The notes under the pieces: generated by a model | The model's database searches: none | Told to the model about the DNA's origin: nothing | Seen by the model: only the letters and a program-made list of their open reading frames with translations | In this document: positions 35,297 to 45,571 of the stretch, one piece after another | How positions within the stretch are numbered: position 1 is the stretch's first letter | Layout of the letters: each line of letters starts with the position of its first letter | Made by a program: the position numbers and the translations under genes | From: Bacteroidaceae bacterium | Lineage (GTDB): Bacteria; Bacteroidota; Bacteroidia; Bacteroidales; Bacteroidaceae | Assembly (NCBI GenBank): GCA_017547205.1 | Contig: JAFYQH010000005.1 | Span: forward strand, 1 to 54,373 | Length of the DNA stretch: 54,373 bases | Reading direction: 5' to 3'

Positions 35297-38077
35297 ATGG
35301 AACATTGCAAGAACATAATAATAAAAGGAGCGCGCGTAAACAACCTGAAGAATATTGATGTAGAGATACCGCGCGGCAAGCTAGTTGTAGTCACGGGACT
35401 TTCCGGGTCGGGCAAGTCATCTCTCGCATTCGACACTCTGTACGCCGAGGGACAGCGACGTTATGTAGAGTCGCTGTCATCATACGCACGCCAGTTCCTT
35501 GGGCAGATGAACAAGCCTGAATGCGACTTCATCAAGGGCATTCCCCCGGCCATAGCCATTGAACAGAAGGTCAACAACCGCAATCCACGCTCCACTGTAG
35601 GTACAAGCACTGAAATATACGAGTACCTAAAGCTTCTCTATGCCCGCATAGGCAAAACCTACTCCCCAATAAGCGGAAAGCTTGTAAAGAAGGACAATCC
35701 CGAAGACCTTGTCACCTGCATGAACAGCCGCCCCGATGGAACACGCTTCATGCTTCTCGCGCCCATACCAAAGCGCAAGGGACGTACACTTGAGGAGCAG
35801 TTACAGATATACCTGCAGCAGGGATTCACCCGAATAGTCATAGGAAAGGAGATAATACGCATCGAGGATTACAACCCAAAGAAAGGCGACAAGCCCATGC
35901 TGCTTATCGACCGCCTCAGCAGCAGCGGCAGCAACGAAACCATGAGCCGCCTGCTCGACTCGGCCGAGACGGCCTTCTACGAGGGCAGCGGCAACTGTAT
36001 GCTCCAGTTCATGGACGAGGAGAAGCCACACAGTTTCAGCATACGGTTCGAGGCCGACGGCATGGAGTTCGAGGAGCCAACAGAGCAGATGTTCTCGTTC
36101 AACTCGCCTATTGGTGCCTGCCCCGACTGCGAAGGTTTCGGCCGCATAGTAGGCATTGACGAGGACCTTGTAATACCCAACAAGACACTTAGCATATACG
36201 ACGGAGCCGTGTTCTGCTGGCGCGGCGAAAAGATGGGCGAATGGAAGACCGAGTTCTGCCGGCGTGCCCCCCAGGACAACTTCCCCATCTTTGAACCGTA
36301 CTACAACCTCACACAGGAACAGAAGGACTACCTTTGGCACAAAGGCCCGTGGATTGAGGAATACGGCGAAGGCATCTGCATCGACAACTTCTTCAACATG
36401 GTCAAGGCCAACCAGTACAAGATACAGTACAGGGTAATGCTCGCCCGTTACCGCGGCAAACCAATATGTCCCACATGCCACGGCACAAGGCTCAAGAAGG
36501 AGGCAAGCTACGTGAAGGTAGGCGGAACAAGCATCATCGAGCTCATAGAGATGCCCATCACAAGACTAAAGGAGCACTTCGACAACCTGCAGCTCGACGA
36601 ACACGACGAGGCGATAGCCAGGCGCATACTCGCCGAGATACGCAGCCGTGTAGACTGCCTGCTCGATGTAGGCCTGGGTTACCTGACCCTCAACCGCCTG
36701 AGCAACACCCTCTCGGGAGGTGAGAGCCAGAGAATAAACCTCGTCACCTCGCTCGGCAGTGCCCTTGTAGGCTCGCTATACATACTCGACGAGCCGAGCA
36801 TTGGCTTGCACAGCCGCGACACCAGCCGCCTCATAAGCGTCCTTTATCGCCTGCGCGACCTTGGCAACACGGTTGTTGTCGTCGAGCACGACGAGGAGAT
36901 AATACGCGCAGCCGACTATATAATAGATGTAGGTCCAAAGGCCGGATCCTATGGAGGAAACATTGTCTACCGCGGCAATATGAGCGACCTGCAGAAAGGC
37001 AGCGACAGCTACACCGTAAAGTACCTCCTCGGCGAGGAGACCATAGAGTTGCCAGGACATCGCCGCACATCGAACAACAGCATATTCATAAAGGGAGCGA
37101 GAGAGAACAACCTCAAGGGAATAGACGTGAGCATACCGCTCAACACATTCACTGTAGTAAGCGGTGTCAGCGGCTCGGGCAAGTCGACACTTGTGCGCGA
37201 CATACTATACCGTTCGCTCATGCGCCACTTCGGCAACACCTGCGATGCTCCAGGCCAGTGCGAAACCGTAGAGGGAGCACTGAAACAGCTATGTGGCGTC
37301 GAATTCATCGACCAGAACCCCATTGGCAAGTCATCGCGCTCGAACCCAGTCACCTACCTGAAGGTATATGACGACATACGCCACCTTTTTGCACAGCAGC
37401 CGCTTGCAAAGCAGATGAAATATGGAGCCGGGCACTTCTCGTTCAATTCCGACGGCGGACGCTGCGAGGAGTGCAAGGGCGAGGGAACGATAACTGTGTC
37501 GATGCAGTTCATGGCCGACCTCAAGCTCGAATGCGAGGCGTGCCACGGAAAACGGTTCAAGAACGAGATACTCGAGGTCAAGTTCCATGGTAAGAACATA
37601 CACGATATACTTGAAATGACCATAGGCGACGCCATCAACTTTTTCCAGGAGCACGGGCAGAAGCGGATAGCAGAAAGCCTGCAGCCGCTACAGGACGTAG
37701 GTCTCGCATACATAAAGATGGGGCAGTCATCGTCGACCCTGTCGGGAGGAGAGAACCAGCGCGTCAAGCTCGCCTACTACCTGAGCCAGCAGAGCGACCG
37801 CCCCACCATGTTCATATTTGACGAGCCCACCACCGGACTCCACTTCCACGACATAAAGAAACTGCTCAAGTCGTTCAACAGGCTGCTCGAACGCGGACAC
37901 TCCCTTGTAGTCATCGAGCACAACATGGACATGATAAAGTGCGCCGACTATCTCATAGACCTAGGCCCCGAAGGCGGTGAACAGGGCGGTAGCCTCGTTG
38001 CCTGCGGCACCCCCGAAGAGGTCGCAAAATGCGAGGAATCATATACAGGACAGTTCCTGAGAGAGAAATTATCATAA
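35297..38077 (+). CDS. uvrA: Excinuclease ABC subunit A
   Basis: A 926-residue DNA-damage sensor of nucleotide excision repair, an ABC ATPase dimer that loads UvrB. The first Walker A is GLSGSGKSS with the typical [20 protein letters not shown] following. Zinc modules are [24 protein letters not shown] and [11 protein letters not shown] signatures are LSGGESQRI and LSGGENQRV, with the second Walker [10 protein letters not shown]. Both ATPase halves look intact. It stands alone, divergent from the GHL10 gene and followed by a non-coding region rich in repeats. Confidence 0.97.
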   Translation: MEHCKNIIIKGARVNNLKNIDVEIPRGKLVVVTGLSGSGKSSLAFDTLYAEGQRRYVESLSSYARQFLGQMNKPECDFIKGIPPAIAIEQKVNNRNPRSTVGTSTEIYEYLKLLYARIGKTYSPISGKLVKKDNPEDLVTCMNSRPDGTRFMLLAPIPKRKGRTLEEQLQIYLQQGFTRIVIGKEIIRIEDYNPKKGDKPMLLIDRLSSSGSNETMSRLLDSAETAFYEGSGNCMLQFMDEEKPHSFSIRFEADGMEFEEPTEQMFSFNSPIGACPDCEGFGRIVGIDEDLVIPNKTLSIYDGAVFCWRGEKMGEWKTEFCRRAPQDNFPIFEPYYNLTQEQKDYLWHKGPWIEEYGEGICIDNFFNMVKANQYKIQYRVMLARYRGKPICPTCHGTRLKKEASYVKVGGTSIIELIEMPITRLKEHFDNLQLDEHDEAIARRILAEIRSRVDCLLDVGLGYLTLNRLSNTLSGGESQRINLVTSLGSALVGSLYILDEPSIGLHSRDTSRLISVLYRLRDLGNTVVVVEHDEEIIRAADYIIDVGPKAGSYGGNIVYRGNMSDLQKGSDSYTVKYLLGEETIELPGHRRTSNNSIFIKGARENNLKGIDVSIPLNTFTVVSGVSGSGKSTLVRDILYRSLMRHFGNTCDAPGQCETVEGALKQLCGVEFIDQNPIGKSSRSNPVTYLKVYDDIRHLFAQQPLAKQMKYGAGHFSFNSDGGRCEECKGEGTITVSMQFMADLKLECEACHGKRFKNEILEVKFHGKNIHDILEMTIGDAINFFQEHGQKRIAESLQPLQDVGLAYIKMGQSSSTLSGGENQRVKLAYYLSQQSDRPTMFIFDEPTTGLHFHDIKKLLKSFNRLLERGHSLVVIEHNMDMIKCADYLIDLGPEGGEQGGSLVACGTPEEVAKCEESYTGQFLREKLS

Positions 38078-38129
38078 AATAAACGGCAGTCCTCAACCTT
38101 AATTGTTCACTTGCATTTTCTTCAAGTCT

Positions 38130-38425
38130 TTCTTTCATCTACTTTCGTCGCGCGAAAGTAGCAAAGCGCCCGGCAGAGACAAAATCAGTCGTTTGTTCCT
38201 TCTGCTCGCGAGTTGCTTTGCAACATCCCTCGGCCGTCACAAACTTGCCACTTCAATCCTTTCTGCTGTTTGTCGGGTGCTGCGGATCGCACTGCGTACG
38301 GCAATTTTTAAGAAATATAATTGCCGTACTACGTTTGGACGTACCTCACACAATGGCCGCCAAACAGCAGGGATTTCCGTTGTGATTTTGACACTGCCGG
38401 TGTTTCTTTGATATTACTATTGTAC
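38130..38425 (-). repeat. Structured intergenic repeat, copy B
   Basis: Read on the minus strand: CAATAGTAATAT (38422-38411), AAACACCGGCA and CACAAC (38405-38379), then the arm CTGCTGTTTG (38370-38361). GGCCATTGTGTGAGG (38358-38344) follows, then an inner stem GTACGGCAAT/ATTGCCGTAC (38329-38320 with 38305-38296) and GATCCGCAGCACCC (38288-38275). The closing arm is CAAACAGCAG (38272-38263). The 3' end is the hairpin CTACTTTCG/CGAAAGTAG (38161-38139). The blocks between the arms match copy C while the arms themselves differ and still pair. Confidence 0.75.
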
Positions 38426-38464
38426 ACGTTAAAGTCCGCGATACATTCCAATAAATTTTCATAG

Positions 38465-38757
38465 CAAAGGTAATTCCCCGCCAAGGGCGGAAAGGCACCG
38501 TTGAAAAATCCAACGCAAGGCCGCTTGTTTTCAGGCCATTGTGCGAGGACTGCTTGAAGATTTGCGCGGGTATAACTTTTCTTGTATAGCCGTGCAAATC
38601 AAGTTCCGCAGCACCCTGAAAACAAGCGGAAGCCTGGAGTGACGAGCAAACGCCCGACCGAGGGCTCGCAATATGCAGCGTGAGCAAAGGGCGTTTGTGA
38701 AGATTTTTCCCGTGTGCCGAGTTCTTTGGTACTTTCTGTCGCACAGAAAGTACATAT
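38465..38757 (+). repeat. Structured intergenic repeat, copy C
   Basis: The 5' end is CAAAGGTAATT (38465-38475) and GGCACCG (38494-38500), then A-rich sequence and CCAAC. The outer arms CCGCTTGTTTTCAGG (38521-38535) and CCTGAAAACAAGCGG (38615-38629) pair perfectly. Inside are GGCCATTGTGCGAGG (38534-38548) and TCCGCAGCACCC (38605-38616), both nearly identical to copy B, plus an imperfect inner stem (38559-38575 with 38582-38600). The 3' part has CCGTGTGCCGAGTTCTTTGG and the hairpin GTACTTTCTG/CAGAAAGTAC (38729-38753). Confidence 0.75.
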
Positions 38758-38943
38758 AGAAAGATTATATTAAGAATATAATACAGTAGGCCAAGGTTGA
38801 ATATAACAGTCAGATTAAAGTATAAAAAAGATATTCCCTATATTTAGCTTTTTCGTTTCCGAGACCATAGAATATCCGAATGAAAAGAGGCCTATCATAA
38901 GGTACAAGCAGAGCAACCAAGACAAAACTTTGAAAAACAGTCA

Positions 38944-39561
38944 TCAAATCTTGTAAATCTCTTTCTGGATATAATCTAAGAACCGTGCAGCATGTGCTCC
39001 ATCCATCTGTGTATGATGAAACTGGAAAGAAACGGTCAAAGTAGTTCTGAACCACGCACGCTTGTATTTGCCCCAAATCATAAATGGATTGTTGAATATC
39101 CCACTATACATACCCACAGCACCGTCAATATCATATTGCGCCAATGCCGAAGTGCCTATCACCATGCTCTGAAGCGAAAGGTCGTGGTCAATGCAACTAA
39201 GTGCAACCTTTTTGGTCAGGCATAGATAATCATTACTGAATTGTTGTAAGTCATCACAGAATGGGATGTCGCATGAACTCACTTCTCCTGCGTTGTTGGC
39301 AACAATAGTGTTTACTGCAATGTTATTATACTCCATTAGTTTATTCCCTACGGGAAGCATATAAAACTCCTTGATTTTACTTGCAGCCTTTCCAATGCAA
39401 TAGCACATCAGCATATTGAATTTCAGTTTTCTTTTCCTACTGATTTTTACAAGATTCGACACATCAAGTGTCTTGAAGAATGTTACCATCGGCATTGGGG
39501 CATTCATCCACATTTCGTAAGCGTATGCACGACTGGTTTCTTGAGGATTGACTTCTTTCAT
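38944..39561 (-). CDS. Chloramphenicol acetyltransferase-like O-acetyltransferase
   Basis: A 205-residue protein of the trimeric CAT fold. The catalytic motif is at the C-terminus: SFQFHHTQMDGAHAARFLDY, where HHxxxDG holds the catalytic His. The N-terminal part has YEMWMNAPMPMVTFFKTLDV and the middle KFNMLMCYCIGKAA. It is slightly shorter than classical type A CAT (about 215). Whether it gives chloramphenicol resistance or acetylates something else cannot be told; many Bacteroidetes homologues are uncharacterised. It has its own promoter box and follows an AraC gene. GC content is lower than in the flanking housekeeping genes. Confidence 0.85.
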   Translation of the reverse strand: MKEVNPQETSRAYAYEMWMNAPMPMVTFFKTLDVSNLVKISRKRKLKFNMLMCYCIGKAASKIKEFYMLPVGNKLMEYNNIAVNTIVANNAGEVSSCDIPFCDDLQQFSNDYLCLTKKVALSCIDHDLSLQSMVIGTSALAQYDIDGAVGMYSGIFNNPFMIWGKYKRAWFRTTLTVSFQFHHTQMDGAHAARFLDYIQKEIYKI

Positions 39562-39594
39562 ACTTTTCTGTTTTCAAATTCGTAAATGAAGGTG

Positions 39595-39602
39595 CAAAAG
39601 TA
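39595..39602 (-). promoter_or_regulatory. -7 box for the CAT-like gene
   Basis: The minus strand reads TACTTTTG, an exact TAnnTTTG, in the 79-nt gap between the AraC stop and the acetyltransferase start. Confidence 0.5.
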
Positions 39603-39640
39603 GAAGAACTATCCAACGTGAAATAGAACAAATGAGACTT

Positions 39641-40468
39641 CTATATGGGAGTTGTAAACAAGTCGGAATAGGGATTTGAAAATTCAAGCAAGGATAATGG
39701 AGTGTATCCACACAAACTCTTGAATTCTCTTATCATATGCGACTGATCGGCATAACCGCTCAAATATGCCAAGTCGGCTTGATTTGTTTCTCTTTGTTGG
39801 TGCTGCATCTGCTTCAAAGTCTTTTGAAAACGGACAATACGGGAATACTCTTTGGGGTTCATCCCTACATGCAGACAGAACTCCCGTTCGAATTGTTTTT
39901 TACCCAAACAACAAATTGAAGACAAATCAGTTACAAAGGTATTAGGAGCAATACACAGTTTCTCTATTGCTGCATTCATTCGCATTACCCTGTATATTGC
40001 ATCATATGATCTCATTGATAGCCGTGACAATAGACATTCCTCAATGAGATTTACACATATATTGTTATCTTCACACTCAAACACCTGTGTTGCCAATTCG
40101 TTCAGTTGTTTATCCTCAATATCATAACCCGGAATTTCTTGGTTATAAAAAGAAGATGCAGGAGCATTCAGAAATGCATTCATCGTATGCGGATAGAATA
40201 CAACTACAATCATTTCAACATCACTGTCAGCTTGTAAGTGTGAAGAAAAATTGACTTGTCCACTGATAGTCAATTCATTTTGCGTTGTACCCAGTTCCGG
40301 TATAAACAGCGGTGTTCGCTTGTGAAAGATGATTTGAGGACATCCTATAGGGAATGTATATGTTTTCAACATTTGAGTACTGTTGAATACCCAATAATAC
40401 CTCACATAAGGCTGCAACAACTTACACGGTTTATAGAACTTGAATTCCTCTTGAATCATATTACACAT
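39641..40468 (-). CDS. AraC-family transcriptional regulator
   Basis: A 275-residue regulator. The N-terminal sensor half (about 1-150) looks like the DUF6597-type domain (QPYVRYYWVFNSTQMLKTYT, IGCPQIIFHKRTPLF). The C-terminal half is an AraC double HTH: LSSICCLGKKQFEREFCLHV, GMNPKEYSRIVRFQKTL, and the second helix pair ADLAYLSGYADQSHMIREFK leading to CGYTPLSL. The ATG at 40468 is chosen; an in-frame GTG at 40483 and an ATG at 40459 are alternatives. It starts 14 nt after the chromate-transporter stop. The neighbouring CAT-like gene is the likely target (inference). Confidence 0.85.
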   Translation of the reverse strand: MCNMIQEEFKFYKPCKLLQPYVRYYWVFNSTQMLKTYTFPIGCPQIIFHKRTPLFIPELGTTQNELTISGQVNFSSHLQADSDVEMIVVVFYPHTMNAFLNAPASSFYNQEIPGYDIEDKQLNELATQVFECEDNNICVNLIEECLLSRLSMRSYDAIYRVMRMNAAIEKLCIAPNTFVTDLSSICCLGKKQFEREFCLHVGMNPKEYSRIVRFQKTLKQMQHQQRETNQADLAYLSGYADQSHMIREFKSLCGYTPLSLLEFSNPYSDLFTTPI

Positions 40469-40482
40469 GAGCCCAAGCCCCA

Positions 40483-41064
40483 CTATATCAACCCATAGAA
40501 CACCCCGCCGAACAGACCGGCAAGAGCAATAAGGAGTATAGGGTTGACCTTAAAGAATTTCAAAGCGACAAAAGCAGCAACAAACAGCGCGACGCTAATC
40601 CAAAATTGTAATGGAGTTTCAGTTGGTGAACCGAAATTCTCCTCTGTCATCAGCAACAGAGCTGCCGAAGCAACAAGACCGACAACAGCCGGGCGCAAGC
40701 CTTTGAACACAGCCTCAACAGCAGGATGTTTACTGTACTTCATGAAGAAACGGCTTACAATGAGCATGAGCACAATCGAAGGCAACATCACGGCAAGCGA
40801 AGCCGTCAATGAGCCAAGTACAGCAAGAGCCTCATTGCCTGTAGCGTTGAACACAGCAGTATAACCTACATAAGTGGCCGAATTGATGCCAATGGGGCCG
40901 GGAGTCATCTGGCTGACGGCCACGATATCGGTGAACTCAGATGCAGTAATCCAAGCATGCCGCGTCACCACCTCGCCCTGAATAACAGAAAGCATACCAT
41001 AACCGCCACCAAAAGAGAAGAGACCTATCTTAAGAAAGGTATAGAAGAGTTCAAGGAATATCAT
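40483..41064 (-). CDS. Chromate transporter, half-size subunit
   Basis: A 193-residue CHR-family membrane protein with several hydrophobic segments. It starts MIFLELFYTFLKIGLFSFGG followed by GYGMLSVIQ, and has AVSQMTPGPIGINSATYVGY, the family signature. Short-chain ChrA proteins work as pairs of oppositely oriented halves that export chromate or move other anions. Its start overlaps the stop of the other half by 4 bp (ATGA), so both are co-translated. Confidence 0.9.
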   Translation of the reverse strand: MIFLELFYTFLKIGLFSFGGGYGMLSVIQGEVVTRHAWITASEFTDIVAVSQMTPGPIGINSATYVGYTAVFNATGNEALAVLGSLTASLAVMLPSIVLMLIVSRFFMKYSKHPAVEAVFKGLRPAVVGLVASAALLLMTEENFGSPTETPLQFWISVALFVAAFVALKFFKVNPILLIALAGLFGGVFYGLI

Positions 41065-41606
41065 GCCTCACCTCCTTTCATTTTGCCGTACAGAAAACCT
41101 GCCACACCGGCTATTATTATCACATATATAGGCGACACCCCAAGAAACACTATCAGCAAAGCCGACAACACGGGAACCCATGCCATGCTCCACCCTAGCC
41201 TCGCACTCTTGGCAAGATTGAAGACCGGTACCGCTATAAGAGCCACAACAACAGGCCTTATACCCATGAATATATTGTTCACGACTTCAATGTGACGGAA
41301 CTGTCGGAAGAAAAGCGCAATCAGCAATATTATGCCCACCGAAGGCAACACACACCCGAACGAAGCGGCCAGCGCACCGCGCTTTCCCCTCAAACGGTAG
41401 CCAATGAACACAGCCATATTCACGGCAAACACTCCCGGTGCCGACTGTGCTACAGCCAACAGGTCCACAAAATCGTTTTTCCCTATCCAGCGGTTACGCT
41501 CAACCACATCGCTCTGAATGAGCGGTATCATGGCATATCCGCCGCCAAAGGTAAAGAGCCCAATGCGGAAGAATGTAGTAAAAAGTTTAAAAAGAGAGGT
41601 TGGCAT
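41061..41606 (-). CDS. Chromate transporter, half-size subunit
   Basis: A 181-residue CHR-family half. It begins FKLFTTFFRIGLFTFGGGYA and carries AVAQSAPGVFAVNMAVFIGY, the counterpart of the signature in its partner. Together with the adjacent half it would form one CHR transporter. The pair follows purL with a hairpin-rich gap of about 100 nt. Actual substrate (chromate, sulfate or other) cannot be told. Confidence 0.9.
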   Translation of the reverse strand: MPTSLFKLFTTFFRIGLFTFGGGYAMIPLIQSDVVERNRWIGKNDFVDLLAVAQSAPGVFAVNMAVFIGYRLRGKRGALAASFGCVLPSVGIILLIALFFRQFRHIEVVNNIFMGIRPVVVALIAVPVFNLAKSARLGWSMAWVPVLSALLIVFLGVSPIYVIIIAGVAGFLYGKMKGGEA

Positions 41607-41624
41607 ATGTTCTGTTCAAAGACT

Positions 41625-41690
41625 CAGGGACAGGCTAATGCCTGCCCCTGAATGTATTTATTTATAGAAGGGCAGGCAGACCCTGCCCCT
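41625..41690. repeat. Two GC-rich hairpins related to the GGGGCAGG repeat type
   Basis: CAGGGACAGGC/GCCTGCCCCTG (41625-41650) and GGGCAGG/CCTGCCC (41670-41688) form two stem-loops with similar sequence in the gap between purL and the chromate-transporter genes. They may end purL transcription and look like units of a dispersed short repeat. Confidence 0.5.
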
Positions 41691-41704
41691 ACAATTCTTT
41701 TCTA

Positions 41705-44700
41705 TTACTTAACCTTCTCTGCTACCCAATTATAAGCATTGCGGAAAATCTCAATCCATGGTGTCACGTCATCGGCCAAATGGTTAGCCGGGTATGTAGC
41801 ACACTGCCATGGGAAGATAGCACGCTCGGGGTGAGGCATCATTGCAACATGGCGGCCGTCAGCACTTGCAAGGGCTGCAACGTTGAAATCGGAACCGTTG
41901 GGGTTCGCTGGATAGCCCTCATAAGCATACTGTGCCACGATGTTGTACTTCTCGGCATCGTACGGCAACGAGAACTTACCCTCGCCGTGAGCAACCCAAA
42001 CACCAAGACGGCTGTTAGAGAGTGAACCGAAGAGAACACTGTTATTCTGCGGTATGTTCACGCCCACGAACGACGACTCGAACTTGTGTGAATTGTTGTG
42101 GAGCATGCGTCCGCGCTCGGCATACTCGGGATTGATAAGGTTAAGCTCCATCATCAACTGGCAACCGTTACAGATACCCAATGACAGAGTGTCCTCGCGC
42201 TGATAGAAGCGGTCGAGAGCGGCCTTTGCCTTTGGATTGAAGAGGAAGCCACCGGCCCAGCCCTTTGCCGAACCAAGAACGTCGGAGTTAGAGAATCCAC
42301 CGCAGAAGACTATGAAGTTCACCTCGTCGAGAGTCTCACGTCCGCTGATGAGGTCGGTCATGGTAACGTCCTTTACGTCGAAACCGGCAAGGTGCATTGC
42401 ATACGCCATCTCACGCTCGCCGTTTGTACCCTTCTCGCGGATGATAGCTGCGCGTACACCCGACTTCTCGCGACGGTCGGCCGACATGCCGTAATCCTTT
42501 AACATACCGCTGAAACGTGAAGGCAGACGGAAACGCAAAGGCTGGTTCTTGTAGTTCTGCAGACGCTCGCTTGCACAGCCGTTGAAGCTCTGCTTCAAAT
42601 CCATGAGGTATGAGCTGTCGTACCAAACATCGCGGAAATGGTCTATATCGAACAGACGTGTGCGCTTGTCCTTTGCAACAGCAATCTGACGTTTATCGCA
42701 TGGAGTACCAATCTTCACAAAGCAGATACCCGCCTCGTCAAGAATCTCCTGCATGCGGCACTTGTCTTTGTCGGCAACCTGAATTACCAGCGCAGGATTC
42801 TCGGCAAACAGCAACTTCACGATGTCTTTCTCAACAACACCGTTGAGGTCGATTTCCATACCGCCTGTTGTGTTTGCGAAACACATCTCGAGCAGTGTAG
42901 TGATGAGACCACCGGCCGAAACGTCGTGACCAGCCATTACAATGCCTGCGTTCACTAGTTTCTGTACGGCGTCGAATGCCTCGGCAAAATATTCGGGGTT
43001 GGCAACTGTCGGTACATCGTCACCAATGCAGTTGAGTGTCTGCGCAAAGGCCGAACCTCCGAGACGCAAGTGGTCGAAGCTGAAATCGATGTGATAGAAT
43101 GCACTCTTGGGCTCGTTCACCATTACAGGAGAAACGACCTTGCGAACATCAGAAACCTCACCGCCGGCCGATACTATAACTGTTCCCGGGCTTATTACCT
43201 TTGTGCCATCGGGGTATTTCTGTGTCATTGACAAAGAGTCCTTACCGGTAGGGACATTTATCTTGAGTGCGCAGCAGAAATCGCTGAGAGCCTCAACGCC
43301 ACGGTAGAGACGTGCATCCTCACCCTCCTGTGAGCGGCAAGGCCACATCCAGTTGGCACTGAGCGAGATGCTCTTGATACCATTCGCAAGCGGAGCAAGG
43401 GCAATGTTTGTCAAAGCCTCGGAAACGGCAAGTACAGAACCCTTTGCAGGATCGGCCAAGCCGGCCTGTGGCGCGTGACCGATAGATGTTGCAATACCCT
43501 GCTTGCCACGATAGTCGAGTGTAACTACACCGCAGTCGCTGAGCGGCAACTGAATCTCACCCTGGCACTGCTGACGTGCTATCTTACCAGTTACCGAACG
43601 GTCTACCTTGTTTGTCAACCAGTCCTTGCAGGCAACCGCCTCGAGGCGGAGAACGTCAGTCAAGTACTCCTCAATCTTCTCGGCATCGTACTCGGCATCC
43701 TTGTAGTGGCGTTCAACAGTCTTGTCAACCATATATGTCTTGGGAGACGAGCCGAACATCTGGCTCACCGAGAGGTCGAACGGACGTACACCATCGGCCT
43801 GCTCGAACGCGAAACGGGCATCACCTGTTGTTTCACCTACAACGTACATCGGAGCACGCTCACGCTCGGCAACCTTGCGTACGTACTCGATGGCATCCTC
43901 CTTGATGAGCAATCCCATACGCTCCTGCGACTCGTTGGCGATGATTTCCTTTGCCGAAAGTGTGCTGTCACCTACAGGCAAGTTTGCCATGTTGATTACA
44001 CCGCCACACTCCTCGACAAGCTCGGAGAGGCAGTTCACGTGACCGGCCGAACCGTGGTCGTGGATTGAAACGACAGGGTTGGTATCGTCCTCGCAGAGTG
44101 CACGCACGACATTGTATGCACGCTTCTGCATCTCGGCATTGGCACGCTGCACGGCGTTCAGCTCAATACCCGATGAATAACGGCCGGTATCTACAGATGA
44201 AACAGAGCCGCCACCAAGACCTATGCGGTAGTTGTCACCGCCCATTACGATAACCTTGTTACCCGGTTCGGGAGCGCCCTTGAGGCAGTCGCGGCGTGTA
44301 CCGTAGCCCACACCGCCGGCAAGCATGATTACCTTGTCATAGCCGTAGACCTCATCATTCTCCTTGTGCTCGAAAGTAAGCACAGAACCGCAGATAAGCG
44401 GCTGGCCGAACTTGTTTCCGAAGTCCGAAGCACCGTTTGACGCCTTTGTCAAGATCTGTTCTGGTGTCTGGTACAACCACTTGCGCACGGGGAGTACCTC
44501 CTCCCACTTGCGGTCGTCGTATGTACGTGGATATGAAGTCATGTACACTGCAGTACCGGCAATGGGCCATGAACCCTTACCGCCACCCATACGGTCGCGT
44601 ATCTCACCGCCCGTACCGGTCGAAGCTCCGTTGAAAGGCTCCACGGTAGTGGGGAAGTTATGAGTCTCGGCCTTGAGCGAGATAACAGTCTCGATATCCT

Positions 44701-45406
44701 TGATTATGAAATAGTCTGGTATTGAATGGTCGGCCGGAGCGAACTGCTCGACTACAGGACCCTGTGCAAAGGCCACGTTGTCCTTATAGGCCGAAATTAT
44801 GCTGTTGCGGTTCTCGTTGGTAGTGCGCTTTATCATCGCGAACAATGACGAAGGCATCTCCTCGCCATCGATTATGAACGTACCACCGAATATTTTGTGA
44901 CGGCAGTGCTCTGAGTTTATCTGCGCGAAACCGAACACCTCGCTGTCGGTAAGTTTGCGTCCGAGCTCACCCTCGACACGGTGCAGATAGTCTATCTCCT
45001 CCTTTGAAAGCGCAAGACCCTCCTGCTCGTTGTAGCTCTCGAGATCCTCTATAAACTCGATGGGCTTCGGTTCGATGTCGACCGTAAAAATCTCCTGATC
45101 CAGACCATGGTACATACGCTGAAGCATGGGATCGTACTCAGCATCGGCACTCTCCACTGCAAAATACTCCTCGATACGCAATATGCCGCTCAGGCCCATA
45201 TTCTGGGTTATCTCCACAGCATTGGTACTCCATGGAGTAATCATTTCACGACGTGGGCCTACATAATAGCCCTCCATTCTTTCGTCTTCTACAGGAGTCG
45301 CCTCACCATAGAGCCAACAGAGTTTCTCCACATCGGCTGCTGTCAACTCGTTGTTCGATTGGGTCGCTATAACCGAGCCACCCGGGATACTGAAAAAGTA
45401 AATCAT
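41705..45406 (-). CDS. purL: Phosphoribosylformylglycinamidine synthase PurL (single-chain)
   Basis: A 1233-residue single-chain FGAM synthase of purine synthesis, converting FGAR, glutamine and ATP to FGAM. It has the N-terminal PurS-like domain, the linker INSEHCRHKIFGG, the ATPase halves (ETHNFPTTVEPFNGASTGTG, HDVSAGGLITTLLE) and a C-terminal glutaminase with LGICNGCQLM (nucleophile Cys) and MMPHPERAI. The start at 45406 (MIYFFSIPGG) fits the family. The 25 codons upstream in frame begin ahead of the -7 box and are unlikely to be translated. Confidence 0.95.
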   Translation of the reverse strand: MIYFFSIPGGSVIATQSNNELTAADVEKLCWLYGEATPVEDERMEGYYVGPRREMITPWSTNAVEITQNMGLSGILRIEEYFAVESADAEYDPMLQRMYHGLDQEIFTVDIEPKPIEFIEDLESYNEQEGLALSKEEIDYLHRVEGELGRKLTDSEVFGFAQINSEHCRHKIFGGTFIIDGEEMPSSLFAMIKRTTNENRNSIISAYKDNVAFAQGPVVEQFAPADHSIPDYFIIKDIETVISLKAETHNFPTTVEPFNGASTGTGGEIRDRMGGGKGSWPIAGTAVYMTSYPRTYDDRKWEEVLPVRKWLYQTPEQILTKASNGASDFGNKFGQPLICGSVLTFEHKENDEVYGYDKVIMLAGGVGYGTRRDCLKGAPEPGNKVIVMGGDNYRIGLGGGSVSSVDTGRYSSGIELNAVQRANAEMQKRAYNVVRALCEDDTNPVVSIHDHGSAGHVNCLSELVEECGGVINMANLPVGDSTLSAKEIIANESQERMGLLIKEDAIEYVRKVAERERAPMYVVGETTGDARFAFEQADGVRPFDLSVSQMFGSSPKTYMVDKTVERHYKDAEYDAEKIEEYLTDVLRLEAVACKDWLTNKVDRSVTGKIARQQCQGEIQLPLSDCGVVTLDYRGKQGIATSIGHAPQAGLADPAKGSVLAVSEALTNIALAPLANGIKSISLSANWMWPCRSQEGEDARLYRGVEALSDFCCALKINVPTGKDSLSMTQKYPDGTKVISPGTVIVSAGGEVSDVRKVVSPVMVNEPKSAFYHIDFSFDHLRLGGSAFAQTLNCIGDDVPTVANPEYFAEAFDAVQKLVNAGIVMAGHDVSAGGLITTLLEMCFANTTGGMEIDLNGVVEKDIVKLLFAENPALVIQVADKDKCRMQEILDEAGICFVKIGTPCDKRQIAVAKDKRTRLFDIDHFRDVWYDSSYLMDLKQSFNGCASERLQNYKNQPLRFRLPSRFSGMLKDYGMSADRREKSGVRAAIIREKGTNGEREMAYAMHLAGFDVKDVTMTDLISGRETLDEVNFIVFCGGFSNSDVLGSAKGWAGGFLFNPKAKAALDRFYQREDTLSLGICNGCQLMMELNLINPEYAERGRMLHNNSHKFESSFVGVNIPQNNSVLFGSLSNSRLGVWVAHGEGKFSLPYDAEKYNIVAQYAYEGYPANPNGSDFNVAALASADGRHVAMMPHPERAIFPWQCATYPANHLADDVTPWIEIFRNAYNWVAEKVK

Positions 45407-45469
45407 AGAAGATTGTATGTTTTTTGTGTTATTTGTCATGCAAAAACCGCATACAATACGGTACAGATA

Positions 45470-45477
45470 CAAAAATA
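45470..45477 (-). promoter_or_regulatory. -7 box for purL
   Basis: The minus strand reads TATTTTTG, an exact consensus, with a leader of about 58 nt to the purL ATG. Confidence 0.5.
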
Positions 45478-45571
45478 GCAATAAAAAACGAATTCAAGGC
45501 ATTTTTGGAAACTTTTGTTTTGCAGTGTCATTATTATTGCAAACAAAGGATTGTCCGAAACAAAAAATAGT

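Noticed and set aside
38103-38411. 102-codon plus-strand frame after uvrA
   Set aside because: Crosses copy B of the structured repeat; no start context or family.
38346-38744. 132-codon minus-strand frame across repeats B and C
   Set aside because: Spans palindromic non-coding DNA in both orientations; no recognisable protein.
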